Part shown: piece after piece, positions 1-10,445 of the stretch
Position numbering within the stretch: position 1 is the stretch's first letter
How the letters are laid out: every line of letters begins with the position of its first letter
Source of the DNA: Symbiodinium natans
Taxonomy: Eukaryota; Sar; Dinophyceae; Suessiales; Symbiodiniaceae
Assembly (NCBI GenBank): GCA_905221605.1
Contig: CAJNDS010002433.1
Span: forward strand, 351,001-415,000
Direction of reading: 5' to 3'
DNA: 64,000 nucleotides
Translations under genes and position numbers: made by a program
The notes under the pieces: model-generated
Databases searched by the model: none
Seen by the model: only the letters and a program-made list of their open reading frames with translations
What the model was told of the DNA's origin: nothing

Positions 1-835
1 ACGCGCCGAAGGTCGGTTCCGGTGGCTGAGAACGCCATTGTTGGGAGCCCGGCAGGGGCAAACGAAGTGCACCATGCGCTCGGGACTTGTGATGTTTGGA
101 GGTCTATAGTGAAGAGTAGCGCTAGTTGACCAGAAGTGATGCCTGGAGCCCCCTCGACTTGCCTGCATCCTTGTGTGCGCTGACAGAGTCCAGCTCGTTT
201 TCTAGCCACTGATGGGTAACGCTGCAGAGCAGCTGGATAAGACAGCGGTGTTGTCAGTTGCCAGTTCGGCACCTTGGATTTCTTCAAAGGCCCAAGCCGT
301 GTCGGTCAAGCAATGCACCAGCCACTGACCTTCTCCTGCTTTCCTTGTTAGGTGGATTGTCTAAACTCCGGCTCTAGACCCAAAAAGCTGCTCGGGCTGG
401 GGCTACACCCCGGCCATATCCAGCAGACGGCCCCAAACTCCAACTGAAGTGGAACCGGCGAGGGAAGAGGACAGTGAAGACTGCCTCGTGTAAACCGCTA
501 CGGGTTCTTGGTGGCACCCGCACCATGCCTGGTTGGGATGTGTCGTGCTTGGCAAAGACCCCTGCCATCCCCTGCCAGGCTGAGAAGAATTTGCGTGCTG
601 TCGTTGAACTCAGGATGCCACACTGACGGCCGACCAGAGGGAACCATCTGCCAACTGTTCCTCGCCTCCTGTGGAGGCTGTGAGCTGCTTGATTTCCGCA
701 TTTTTCCAGCATACCGGGCCACGCTCACAGGAGCCGCCACAAGGACGGGAAGCGACTCCTACGCAGAGCAAGGCCCATGAGGAGAAACTTCAGGCTTGCT
801 CATCCGGGAGTTCAGTTTGAGCTGAGCAGGCGGAA
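1..835. other. No gene recognised
   Basis: Unique-looking mixed sequence. Short open frames exist on both strands (for example 508-780 on the + strand), but none shows a domain, a repeat or a conserved neighbour. I see nothing supportable here. Confidence 0.5.
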
Positions 836-1156
836 ATGGCAGAAACGGGTGGCAAGGAAGTCGTTTCTACGTCTCCGGACGAGGCCGACGCAGAGTCACC
901 CAAAGAAGATGATGTGTCTTGTGACATGCATTGGCGCTCGTGCCGCATGAGTTTTACACGACAGGACATCATCCCTGCACTGGGAGCAGCTGCATCAGCG
1001 ACAGCGCAGCAGGCAAGGGCAAGAAGGGTTTTCTTGGCCAGGAAGCGCAGCAGCTTTGACAGTTCTGGTGTTCACGGCCTTGATTCTGAGGCGGAGCCGC
1101 ATATCGGGTCGCGACATTTTGTGACTCCCAGCGAGGCAGGTGAAGTTACCACTTAG
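836..1156 (+). CDS. Hypothetical 106-residue ORF, uncertain
   Basis: An open frame runs from ATG at 836 to TAG at 1154-1156. The first third is acidic (Asp, Glu, Ser), followed by an alanine-rich, arginine-rich stretch around residues 45-72. I do not recognise it, and there is no signal peptide or membrane segment. It may be a real small protein or one exon of a longer gene, because the composition is less biased than in the flanking repeats. No neighbour helps to interpret it. A chance ORF is equally possible. Confidence 0.25.
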   Translation: MAETGGKEVVSTSPDEADAESPKEDDVSCDMHWRSCRMSFTRQDIIPALGAAASATAQQARARRVFLARKRSSFDSSGVHGLDSEAEPHIGSRHFVTPSEAGEVTT

Positions 1157-1683
1157 GGTTTCCGAAGTCTATGGGGTCTAAGACGCACAGATTTGGGAGT
1201 TTTGGGCAAGAATGATCAAAAGCGAACCCTCTATACATGTTTTTGGTAAAGTGTAGCCCTAGTTCTAACAGCTATTTCATTCAGCAGCCATTTCATCATG
1301 GCGTAAACTTTTCGAGTAATTGAATTGGCCTCCAACTGCGTTGCTCAAATTGGCTTTGAAACTACGATTGCAAGTTGGGAGGACTCACATAACTACGAGT
1401 TTATTTTTTCTATATGCTCTTGTCAGAGACTGCAAACAATGTTAGTAAAAGGCAATGTTGTTGCTCTTGTTCTTGTTCTTGTTCTTGTTCTTTGTTCGTG
1501 TTCTTGTAGGTCATCTAGCTGGCAGAAGCAACCTTTGATTGCAACACATAGCATAGTAAAAAAGCTGAATTGCATTCCGAGTCGCCGTTAATTGGCCACT
1601 CATGTGTAAGTCAGACTGCTTAGTCATGAAAATTCGTACATATATACCTTGTAGAAGTATGTAGGAATAAACAAAAGTACATT
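1157..1683. other. No gene; contains TTCTTG hexamer run
   Basis: A non-coding looking stretch with A/T-rich sequence. A run of about five TTCTTG units lies near 1460-1495. Nothing else is recognised. Confidence 0.5.
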
Positions 1684-1830
1684 ATGTGTATATATATATA
1701 TATGTGTGTGTGTGTACATATATATATATATATGTGTGTGTATATACATATATATATATATATTTTAATATATTATATTATATTACATTATATTACATTA
1801 TGTTATATTATATTGCATTATAATATGTGT
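1684..1830. repeat. AT/TG microsatellite
   Basis: Compound simple repeat: TA runs alternate with TGTG runs to about 1760, then a TTATATTACA-like imperfect repeat continues to about 1830. It is low complexity and non-coding; the tyrosine-rich ORF across it is an artefact. Confidence 0.9.
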
Positions 1831-1930
1831 TGCCCATTGCAAGGCTGCCTCAGCAGAGGCGGATGCGTCAGGGCGACAGAGTGCAGCGTGGCAGTTGGGA
1901 GGGCACGGCACAATCGACACGACTGCGGTT

Positions 1931-2500
1931 TTGGTTTTAGGGCTTAAGGCTTAAGGTTTAGGATGAGATGACCAAAGCCAGTGGAGCATGGCTTGAGCGG
2001 GAGGGGTCAAATCCTGACTGGTTTACAGGAATTTGTTTTGTTTTTGTTGTTCTGGAGGAGGGTGGGGGGGGGGGGGCTTCAACATTGATCCTTTCAACAG
2101 AACCTGGCCGTTTGGAGGGAGGCTCTATATTGAACAAGTCAACATGGAATTCAGCCACAAGAACGAAGAGCAACAGCAGCACCGCTTGTGCGTCTCAGCC
2201 CGTCAGCGTGTGGGGTTTCGGGCTTAGCAGTCTGGGACTTAGGGGTTTGGGGGCTTCGGGGTTCTCTGCTGACAAGAGGCTAAATAAACAAACCCCGGAC
2301 ATAGCGCACTGCAGACCCTGCTGAACAGGAGTTCAGGGTTTTGGGGTTCAGGGCGGTTCCGGGGTTTAGTCGTTTAGGGCTTTGGGTGTTGGGGCTTAGG
2401 GCCTAGGGTTTAGCCCCACACACTTGGACTTGCTTTCGTTGGCTTCGGTCACCCCCAACCAACCTTAAACCCGAAACCCTAAACCCTAAACCTGGGAAAA
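1931..2500. repeat. Degenerate telomere-like (TTTAGGG) patches
   Basis: Scattered imperfect TTTAGGG-type units occur at about 1931-1962, 2221-2260 and 2328-2416, with the reverse orientation (CCCTAAA) at about 2467-2493. Variants include TTAAGGC and TTTCGGG. They look like decayed interstitial telomeric sequence. A run of G lies at about 2065-2077. Confidence 0.6.
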
Positions 2501-2696
2501 GGATGACACGCACAAATGGAGAAGTGTACCAAGGGTGCCAACAAACATGGGATTTCTGGGGTGTGAAAGCGCTCTTCAGCGAAGGCATCGAGGCCAAGCA
2601 CCAGCGTATGGTCTCCCACAGAGGTGGGGACGCCGGCGATTGAGGCTGAGGCCAGCATGGGTCCAGAAACTTACTGTTGGTGAGGAAGGAAGTGGA

Positions 2697-2771
2697 GGAA
2701 TGAGGTACCCTAGACCCCCTGTATGATATACCCTTTAAGGGATTATATAGGGTACCTAATTCTCTCATTCG
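2697..2771. mobile_element. Short inverted-repeat element, family III (copy 1)
   Basis: The left arm reads GGAATGAGGTACCC and the right arm reads GGGTACC followed by TCTCATTC, forming an imperfect palindrome around an AT-rich centre. Similar arms recur at 11914-12002 and 31020-31091, so this is a dispersed family. No coding capacity. I infer a MITE-like, non-autonomous element. Confidence 0.55.
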
Positions 2772-3763
2772 CTACTAACCGACAGTGGTGGTTGTTGTCG
2801 GGATGAAAGTCGGTATGCATGTTTGTTGATGTAGTTCGCGCCAAGCCTTATGATCCACCATGACGTGACGAGTGACTTTTGTGCTACATTCAACAAGCTA
2901 GACTGCGTTAAGCAACAGACTCAGTTCCAGTGCAACATATCCTTGATAGACCACTCACACGAGATGGCATCTCACTTCCCCTCCGGCACATGAACTTCTT
3001 ATCCGTACACGACGAACTTTGGCTCCTTTTAGCAGATGCAAGTTTAAGAGTGCTGAATCTTGTCTTCCGAAATTCATCTAGGCCGAATACCTGCTGCCGA
3101 GGGTGCTTTGCTGTCCACAGTGATCCTCGGTGGAGTGTTTGGTTGCAAAAGTGTGCTCCCGCGCACCCAACTCAAGTTCTTCGTAGCTTGCAAAGCTTGG
3201 CGTCAATGGGGCTCTTCTTGTAACTACTTAGCAACCACACTACGGGGAAGAACGAAGCCCCACTTGCGAAGGCACCCATGCAGTCACCAATCACAGAGGA
3301 TGGGAGAAGAAAACGTCAGAAGCGCATCTCCAGTGTTGCACTGGCCAACGCATCTTGGCACAAGGGGCTCTGATTCGTGAATGATTAGTGGCTTTTGTGC
3401 ATTAGGAGGAGACAATGCTACACTGACTACAGGGTAGCTGCGTTGTCAGAACAACGTGGGTGAATCTCTGAAGGCGCCTGGCTGCATTTTCTAGAAAGTT
3501 GAGAGTAGTTGCAGCGAGGGAAAAGAAATCGAGCCGTTATCTTCGCGATCCAGCGGCTGGCTATCTGAGAGAGCGGAAGCCACTTGTCACATTATTTTGA
3601 GGCCCTGTTCTCCGTAATTTGAGAAATACGTTTAATCTTGTGCTGTGGATTTGCGTGTGGATTTGAGGAGTCACCCTCGCTAATATGTCGGAATGCGACC
3701 GATGCTGCGTGGAGCTTGGCCATGCAAATCTGGATTCAGCAGTACAGGTCGCACCTATCATAG
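2772..3763. other. No gene recognised
   Basis: About 1 kb of mixed sequence without convincing coding signal, repeats or RNA genes. Confidence 0.45.
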
Positions 3764-3868
3764 ATGGGGGGTTTACGAAAAACCGGTGACCCGAACATAG
3801 ACCCCGAAATAGTAGGATTCCCTGATTACATGGACCCCAGTAAGGTACCCCAATTTCGGAACCACCAT
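3764..3868 (-). mobile_element. Short inverted-repeat element, family II (copy 1)
   Basis: The left end reads ATGGGGGGTTTACGAAA and the right end carries the complementary form (TTTCGGAACCACCAT). The interior (AGACCCC..AATAGTAGGATT..GGACCCC..AAGGTACCCC) matches, in reverse orientation, the elements at 8759, 41171 and 63381. About 105 bp, non-coding. I infer a non-autonomous transposable element. Confidence 0.65.
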
Positions 3869-3972
3869 ATCTCACTCAGGCGAACACAGAGCGAAACCAG
3901 CAAGAGAAGGTGGTCGCCAAGCGACGCTTGGATCGACCAACTCATGCACTCGTTGGAGGGATTCATGGAGTT

Positions 3973-4271
3973 TCGGGTTTTGGGTTTTGGGTTTAGGGTT
4001 TAGGGTTTAGGGTTTAGGGGTATGCAGCGATGTGAACTGTGCGACGGGCTGATGGAGTGTAGGTTCTGAAACTGACCTCGGACAGCGTCCATCCTGTCCA
4101 GAAGGGCCGTTTGCTCCTTTAGTGTTTAGGGTTTAAGGCGGTTTAGGGTTTAGGGTTTAGGGTTTAGGGTTTAGGGTTTAGGGTTTAGGGTTTAGGGATG
4201 CTCAGAGCCTGGGTTCAAAAAAGGGTTTAGGGTTTAGGGTTTAGGGTTTAGGGTTTAGGGTTTAGGGTTTC
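3973..4271 (+). repeat. Interstitial TTTAGGG arrays (three blocks)
   Basis: Three blocks of the plant/dinoflagellate-type telomere heptamer lie at about 3990-4018, 4142-4197 and 4225-4269, separated by unrelated sequence. The unit is near perfect within the blocks. All are in TTTAGGG orientation on the given strand. Confidence 0.95.
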
Positions 4272-5726
4272 CCAATAACAGAGATGCCGTAACATACCCG
4301 TCAGGACCAAGCACACAGCCTGGCCAGCCGACAGCCCGTGCACGCTGGGCACCTCTTACTCGGCTCTCCGCCGCAAAGCAAAACGCCGGGGCCTCGTTTT
4401 GACGCGTTCTCGGGTTTCACTTATACAAGGCGAGGGCAGACAAATCCACCACCCCTCTCATGCGCCTGCAGTTCTCTGTTCATGGAGAACTCAGAGCAAT
4501 AAATATACATAAATATACAGAAGTATACGTAAGTATACATACATATGCATGTCCGAAGTCCTGCAGAGGCGGAGGCGCAGGGGCTGGTGGTGAACGCTGG
4601 CGGAAGCAGCTCAAGGTGGCCAAGCCTCCGAGCAGCGCTCATGGTGAAGCAACAGCTTCGTCAGGCCGGGGGGCACCTACACCTTCACAATGAGGTTGGG
4701 GGTACTCCAAGATACGCCCTCACCATATGGAGGTGCCATCCACGGCTCCTGCGAGGGTTGTACCGATGGAGCAGCAGACTACGGCCAAGAAGGAGAAGAA
4801 TGACGCACTCAACCAGCAGGAGCTGACAAAAGGACCCCTGAATCAGATCAAGTTTCGACTCCCTGCAGGCAGGATTTCTCCGGATATGCCTTACCGATTT
4901 GCGTTTACCCGCTGAATCACATCCAAACAGGCCAAGGGCGTCCTCTCTTGCAGGTTGGTCTCGAAGACCTGTACCGCGAGCTCCGGCGAGGTTTGTGTGG
5001 CGCCCCTCGGCTCGTACTGAGGCATGGCGGATGAAGCTTCGAAGTTGACTGACGTGAAGTGCAGGCCTGGACAGCGGTACGCATGACGACTCTTTTGCCT
5101 CTTGCCCGCACATTGTTGAAGGCAACCAAGTGCTTGTCCACTTGTTGGAGCAGCATCCCAGTTTGGAGTCACCAGAACATCCATGAAGTGTTGATGCTTC
5201 GTTGTTTCATAGCTCGGCAAGTTGGGACAGGGGTGCAAGAGAACCATGTCCGGAGTTTGAAACCCATCGCATCGCTTGCAAGTTGAGTTGCGCGTCCGCT
5301 GTCCTTGAGTCTCAAGAGCAAGTAGCAGCAGATGGGAGTGGAGGGCCATGGCCGACTCTTCCGAAGGACCTGGGCTGTGAGCCTGAAGGATGAGTTTTTG
5401 AGAGGCCCACATCCCCACATGACCCCGGCACTTCAGGAGACGAGTTGGAAGAAAAGACGAGCTTAGAAGGACAGCGCAAAGGTGCGCCTGAGGGGCCACC
5501 CCAGCAGAATGTGTTTCAGGCAGCTCAGACTATTCAGACGATTGCTCATCCAACTGTTGGTCTCTTCCTTTGGTTCTCATCCTCTCATGCTCGTGCCTAG
5601 CTGGTGATTCCAGCGGCTCTTGATGCTTTGCGGCCGTGCTCAGTGTGCCGAACATGAGGCAATAGTGCTTGACCGTATCGACCCGAAGCTTGGCTTGGCT
5701 CATGATGGGCGGTGCTTCTGGTGAAT
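4272..5726. other. Mostly no gene; weak ORF at 4727-4915
   Basis: A 62-residue ORF at 4727-4915 (+) is lysine and glutamine rich (KKEKNDALNQQELTKG) and could be an exon, but it has no partner. Around 4495-4545 there is an ATA/ATACAT-rich imperfect repeat. Long antisense ORFs between 4685 and 5499 have no recognisable domain and are not annotated. Confidence 0.4.
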
Positions 5727-5831
5727 GAGTTTAGGGTTTAGGGTCTGCCCAATGGATGCAAAAGGGTTTAGGGTTTAGGGTTTAGAGCTTCCTCAGTCCG
5801 TGCTCAAAAGGGTTTAGGGTTTAGGGTTTCG
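5727..5831 (+). repeat. Interstitial TTTAGGG patches
   Basis: Three short groups of TTTAGGG units lie at about 5729-5742, 5765-5785 and 5811-5830, interrupted by unique sequence. Same orientation as the 4 kb arrays. Confidence 0.85.
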
Positions 5832-7480
5832 GGCATGGGCTTCGGGTCGAAGGTCTAGGAGTCGAAGGCAGCTTCTCTTCCTGGAACTGCTGCGGTGGCT
5901 TGAGCCCATGCTGGCAGTCCTCTTACGACGGACATCACCCAAACAAGACAACGCTGTGGCCAAGATGGCAGGCCGGGAGGCACCTCCCTTTCCAACGACT
6001 TCCAACATCCCCAAAACCTGAGAACCGAGTCTAAGCTTGCTTCCGAAGGCCGAAGGCTTCCTCCACCCTCAAAAGCCTTCAATCCTAAAATTCCTACACA
6101 GGCAGCGCGGGTGGCTAAGAAAACGGACGCAACCAACCCCCCCCCCCTCCCCCCACCGAAGCTCTCGGGTTTAAGGAACCTCTTCGTAGCCAAGCCCGAG
6201 ATCCTCTGGAAGCCCCCCGGTGCCCGGGCCGTGTTTGGCGGTCAGGCGCAGCGTCGGCAGCGAGTAAGTTTTCTACTTTGTAGGGTTTAGGGCTCGTCAG
6301 GTTTTGGGATTTCAGCTTGGAGGCCGGGCTCAAGAAAGTCTTTGAGGTTCGGAGGACTTGGTTCCAGATGGTTTCATGTTTTGTTTGCAGGTGCTGGGGC
6401 AGGCTCTGGCTGCCGCCAGTCAGACGGTCGCCTCTCAGATGAACTCATGTTGCTTTGCTCCAGGCTACAAGCGCATGGCACTTGCCTAGCAGCATCTATC
6501 ACCCGCAGCTTTCATCGAAAGATATGTTAGGCACGGCTGTGACAGCCGCATGAAGACTAATTTTAACGCTACGCGACCCGCCTCGGCCCGGCCAAGCGCA
6601 TCCGCGTGAGCATGGTGACTCCGCAGCGCCCAAGTCGCTGGACCCCAAGCAATCAGGGTTGGATCTAACTAGGGTTTAGGGTTCCGGGTTTAGGGTTGAG
6701 GGTTAGTTTAGGCTTGAGGGCTTAGGCTCAAGGTTTACGGTTTGGGGTTTTGGGTTTACAGTGCAAGGCCCAAGTTTAGACGGTCACACCGGCCGAGCCG
6801 CGGGCCCCTCAAACAAAAAGGGGGGAGGGCGCAAGGGGGGGGTGGGGGGGGGCAGGGGACGGACCTACTGGGCGGGGCAACTGCCCCTGGTCCTGGCGAA
6901 CCGTCCGCTTTCAGATGGTCGCCTACTGCGGGGGTACCCATTCCAGGCAAAAAAAGGGTGCCGATGTGAGGATTTGGAGGGGGGTGCCTGTTCTCACAAC
7001 CCATACACCTTCGGCCCGAGACCTTGGCGGATAAGAGGTCTTCAAGAGGTTCTGGGGGTGAGCACCGGCACACTGGTGAGGCATCTGGACTTTCCTTGCA
7101 CAGCAGCTTGGCTGACATCTTGGACTGCGTTTGCTTTGTACTTCGGCCTGGCAGCTCACTTGCTATGTGCTCTGTCGGATGTTTCCTCTAGGTTGCGCTT
7201 AACACTTGAAATCTGATGACGTTAGCGGTTGATGCCCCAAACCCTAACCTCCATGCACTAAGCTGCTGACAGTGGAGACCAGGCCTACCCAAGCCACGAG
7301 AGGCCTACACCAAAAAACAGCCTACACGGCATGCCCGGAGCGAGGTTTACATGCTTACTTTGTCCGCGCCGGCCAGCCCGAGAATCCCATCGTCTACGAC
7401 ACATGCTTCAGACTGGTGGTGGTGCCAGGGGTTGTTTTTTCTTCTTTCCTTTCCGATACTGTGTACTGTTGTGTTCAGTG
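5832..7480. other. No gene recognised; degenerate telomere-like patch
   Basis: Contains a C-rich tract near 6138-6154, a decayed TTTAGGG patch at about 6665-6755 and a G-rich tract near 6821-6860. Short ORFs on both strands overlap each other and show no domain. Confidence 0.45.
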
Positions 7481-8305
7481 GGAATTAGTGGTAGCGGTAG
7501 TGGTAGCGGTAGTGGTAGGGTAGTGGTAGGGTAGTGGTAGGGTAGTGGTAGGGTCGTGGTAGGGGTAGTGGTAGGGGTAGTCGTAGGGTAGTGGTAGGGG
7601 TAGTGGTAGGGTAGTGGTGGTTGTGGTGGTGGTGGTGGTGGTGGAATGGCGGTGGAATGGTGATGGAATGGTGGTGGTGGTGGTGGAATGGTGATGGTGA
7701 TGATGGTGATGGTGGTGGTGGTGGCGGTGGTGGTGGTGGTGGGGGTGGGGGTGGGGGTGTGGGGGTGGGGGTGTGTGGGGGTGGGGTGGGGGGGTGGGGC
7801 TGGGGGGGGGGGGGGGGGTGGGGGTGGGGGTGTGGGGGTGGGGGCGGCGGCAGTGGCGGTGGCGGTGGCGGTGGTGGGAATTAGTGGTAGCGGTAGTGGT
7901 CGGGTAGTGGTAGGGTAGTGGTAGGGTAGGGTAGGGTAGTGGTAGGGGTAGTCGTAGGGTAGTGTAGGGGTAGTGGTAGGGTAGTGGTGGTTGTAGTGGT
8001 GGTGTAGTGGTGGTTGTAGTGGTGGTGGTGGCGGTGGCGTGGCGGTGGCGGTGGCGGTGGTGGTGGTGGTGGTGGGGGTGGGGGTGGGGGTGGTGGGGGT
8101 GGTGGGGGTGGTGGGGGTGTGGGGGTGGTGGTGGTGGTGGAATGGCGGTGGAATGGTGATGGAATGGTGGTGGTGGTGGTGGTGGTGGTGGAATGGTGAT
8201 GGTGATGGTGGTGGAAGTGGTGGAAGTGGTGGAAGTGGTGGCGGAAGTGGTGGTGGAAGTGGTGGTGGAAGTGGTGGTGGAAGTGGTGGTGGAAGTGGGG
8301 TGGCG

Positions 8306-8337
<32 letters not shown>

Positions 8338-8411
8338 GGTGGTGGTGGTGGTGGTGGTTGTGGTGTGGTGGTGGTTGTGGTGGTGGTGGTGGTGGTGATG
8401 GTAGTGGAAGT
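7481..8411 (+). repeat. GGT-rich minisatellite, about 0.93 kb
   Basis: The given strand is almost only G and T with occasional A, built from GGT, GGGTGGGGG, GTGGTAGGGTA and GTGGTGGAA sub-blocks. The landmark GGAATTAGTGGTAGCGGTAG occurs at 7481 and again at 7877, so the array contains a tandem duplication about 396 bp long. ORFs across it give poly-Gly/Val/Trp on one strand and poly-His/Pro/Thr on the other, typical of repeat translation rather than genes. Confidence 0.95.
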
Positions 8412-8569
8412 AAGAGAAGTAGTAGAAGTAGTATCAGCAGTAGTAGTGCTGGTCCACTGAAAGTGTTGAGTGTGTGTTTGGCTTTTGGGCCGGGCAAGCG
8501 ATTTGTGGAGTCCAGAACGAAACGGCCCATTCATAGAATACTTTGGGGCCTTTTTAGCCCATTTATTAG

Positions 8570-8604
8570 CAGTATCTCCAGGGTGGAGTGCAATGGGGAC
8601 CCTC
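8570..8604 (+). repeat. Dispersed repeat copy shared with 27839-27870
   Basis: A 32-nt segment (starts CAGTATCTCCAGGG, ends GGGACC) recurs at 27839-27870 with one mismatch by eye. It is probably a fragment of a dispersed element. No coding role is visible. Confidence 0.6.
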
Positions 8605-8613
8605 GCCGTTCAG

Positions 8614-8660
8614 AGCCCTAAACCCTAAACCCTAAACCCCTGAACCCTAAACCCCCCCAA
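8614..8660 (-). repeat. Interstitial CCCTAAA array
   Basis: About six CCCTAAA-type units, opposite in orientation to the arrays at 4-6 kb. Confidence 0.85.
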
Positions 8661-8758
8661 GGACATCAGCCGAGTTCGGGATGGCAACAGCTTTGCCACT
8701 CGATCCGTGGCAGCCCGGCAGAAGGGAGAGTGGCTCCTTGGCTGCGCCATGATCCACC

Positions 8759-8853
8759 GGGGGTTTCCGAAAATAGGGGTACCTCATTAGGGTCCTTACT
8801 ATAAGCGAATCCTACTATTTGGGGGTCTATATTAAGGGTCCCCTACTTTGGTG
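8759..8853 (+). mobile_element. Short inverted-repeat element, family II (copy 2)
   Basis: Left end GGGGGTTTCCGAAAATAGGG; the interior GGTACCTCATTAGGGTCC and GAATCCTACTATTTGGGGG matches the 41171 copy. The right end is decayed. Non-coding. Confidence 0.6.
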
Positions 8854-9013
8854 TTGGAGCTTCGGCTTTAGAGGTATTCGGGGCGTTGGGGTGCCAACTT
8901 TGGAGCTGCTGGGTTTTCTAGGTCGCTCGGATGCATCAGCTCGCCTTGTTACCTGAGGATCTTCACCATGCAAGCCAGCTTTCAGCGTCCGGAAGGCTGC
9001 CTCTTTTCGGGGG

Positions 9014-9090
9014 TTTAGGGTTTAGGGTTTAGGGTTTAGGGTTTAGGGTTTAGGGTTTAGGGTTTAGGGTTTAGGGTTTAGGGTTTAGGG
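9014..9090 (+). repeat. Interstitial TTTAGGG array, 11 perfect units
   Basis: Exactly 77 bp of uninterrupted TTTAGGG. The perfection suggests a recent origin or active homogenisation. Confidence 0.97.
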
Positions 9091-9302
9091 GTCGCAAGCT
9101 CTTGTGTCAGTCCTCCGAAGACAGAATAGCTGCCTTGACGCTTCAAGTCAGGGTCCTTTCTTTGTTTGGCCGATTCTTGCCAGGCTACTCGGTGTGCCAT
9201 CAGGCCTTGATGCCACAGGTTCCAGATCCCGAATCTTTGCCAACTGCCGCCCACCCGCACAAGGCTGAAATAACTGGACATGGAGCGGCCCCAGCTGTGT
9301 AG

Positions 9303-9405
9303 CTCATCGTGTGGAAGCCGAAGGAAGAGCAGCGATTCAAGAACCTCTTGCATGATCCAGAGATCCAGCCCTTGGCCAAATGGATCCTGAAGCACAGGCA
9401 GGGCT
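9303..9405 (+). CDS. Possible internal exon, unknown protein
   Basis: After an AG at 9301-9302 an open frame reads LIVWKPKEEQRFKN and LLHDPEIQPLAKWILKHRQG before a TGA. It has a coding-like mix of charged and aliphatic residues with helix-like spacing. It has no start codon, so it could only be an internal or terminal exon. I do not recognise the protein and find no adjoining exon. A chance frame cannot be excluded. The + frame from 9380 overlaps its end in a different register. Confidence 0.25.
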
Positions 9406-10253
9406 GATGGAACTCCGCTTTGGCTCTCTCATCGATCTTTTGGACATGCTACTGAGTGCAACCAGGAAGAAATTCGTCAATCCGATTGATGTCCGCGTAG
9501 TTCTTGATGCGCTCAATTGGCCTGGGCCTGAGCCAATATGGTGCCGACCTGATCTTGCATTCCAGGCCAATCTTCAATCTTCATGCCCGATATGCCCTAA
9601 ACTCAAGGCTAGGGGGTGGGAGGGGGGGTGGGGGGGAGGCACTTAAGCCCCTCGAGCTCGATGGCACAACCCGCCCCAGGTCGTTCGCCCCAAGTCGTTC
9701 GCCCACCTCCCTTTGTCGTGTGGGCCATGAAACCCTTCTGGAACCCCCTTGGGATGCTTGGAACTGGCGTGCTGCCGGATGTTTTTTGAAGGAAGCCCTC
9801 AACAACTACTGGTTGGAAGAAGTTTTTTGTAAGCACGCACTTGACTTGAGTTTGGGCCTAAACCCTAAAAGGGATAGGTTTGGGTGGCCTTTGCCCCTTC
9901 AGACGGCGTGGGGTGGGAGAAAGTGTTAGATGGCCCTCCGCAATCGGGCCATAGCTGCTCTTCTTACGAGCCTTTCGATGCTCGTTTTCATCCCAACCTT
10001 CACAGCTTCGGCACTAGACTACAGCAAACCCAATAAACCCTACACCCTACACTCACCTTACACCTTAAACCCAAATCCTGTGGTTAAGGAACACCGAAGA
10101 GGCAAAGCAGAATCGGGCCAGATATGCGCTGTCCGGCCTGGGAATGCCTTCTCAGCTGCTTTGGTTCCGAGTTCGGGAGCGCTTGCCCGACGACGACTCC
10201 CAGTTCGCAAGTGTGGAGAGTTCCCAGGCAGAGGCCCCTTTTAAGCCCCCGTG

Positions 10254-10255
<2 letters not shown>
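9406..10255. other. No gene recognised
   Basis: Several overlapping ORFs on both strands but no domain. A few degenerate telomere-like units (AAACCCTAAA types) lie at about 9858-9870 and 10028-10076. A G-rich run is near 9611-9640. Confidence 0.4.
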
Positions 10256-10287
<32 letters not shown>

Positions 10288-10336
10288 GTGTATTTATATA
10301 TATATATATACATTTGTTTGTGTATTTATTATTTTA
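10256..10336. repeat. TA microsatellite
   Basis: Two TA runs (about 10256-10287 and 10295-10310) with short interruptions. Low complexity. Confidence 0.9.
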
Positions 10337-10342
10337 CGACAC

Positions 10343-10445
10343 TGGGGGACCCCTGATGTAGACCCCCCAAATAGTCGGACCCCCTTAACAATAAGACAAA
10401 TAAGGACCCCAAAATGGTACCCCCTAACCTCGTAAAACCCCCTTG
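10343..10445 (-). mobile_element. Short inverted-repeat element, family II (copy 3)
   Basis: The interior TAGACCCCCCAAATAGT, AAGGACCCC and GGTACCCCCTAACCTCGT, together with a right end of the AAAACCCCC type, match the reverse orientation of the 41171 copy. The left end is partly altered. It lies directly after the TA microsatellite. Confidence 0.6.

Noticed and set aside
7475-8534. Long ORFs of 351 and 217 residues (minus) and 87-142 residues (plus)
   Set aside because: They are translations of the GGT/ACC minisatellite (poly-His/Pro/Thr or poly-Gly/Val/Trp) and are open only because the repeat lacks stops.
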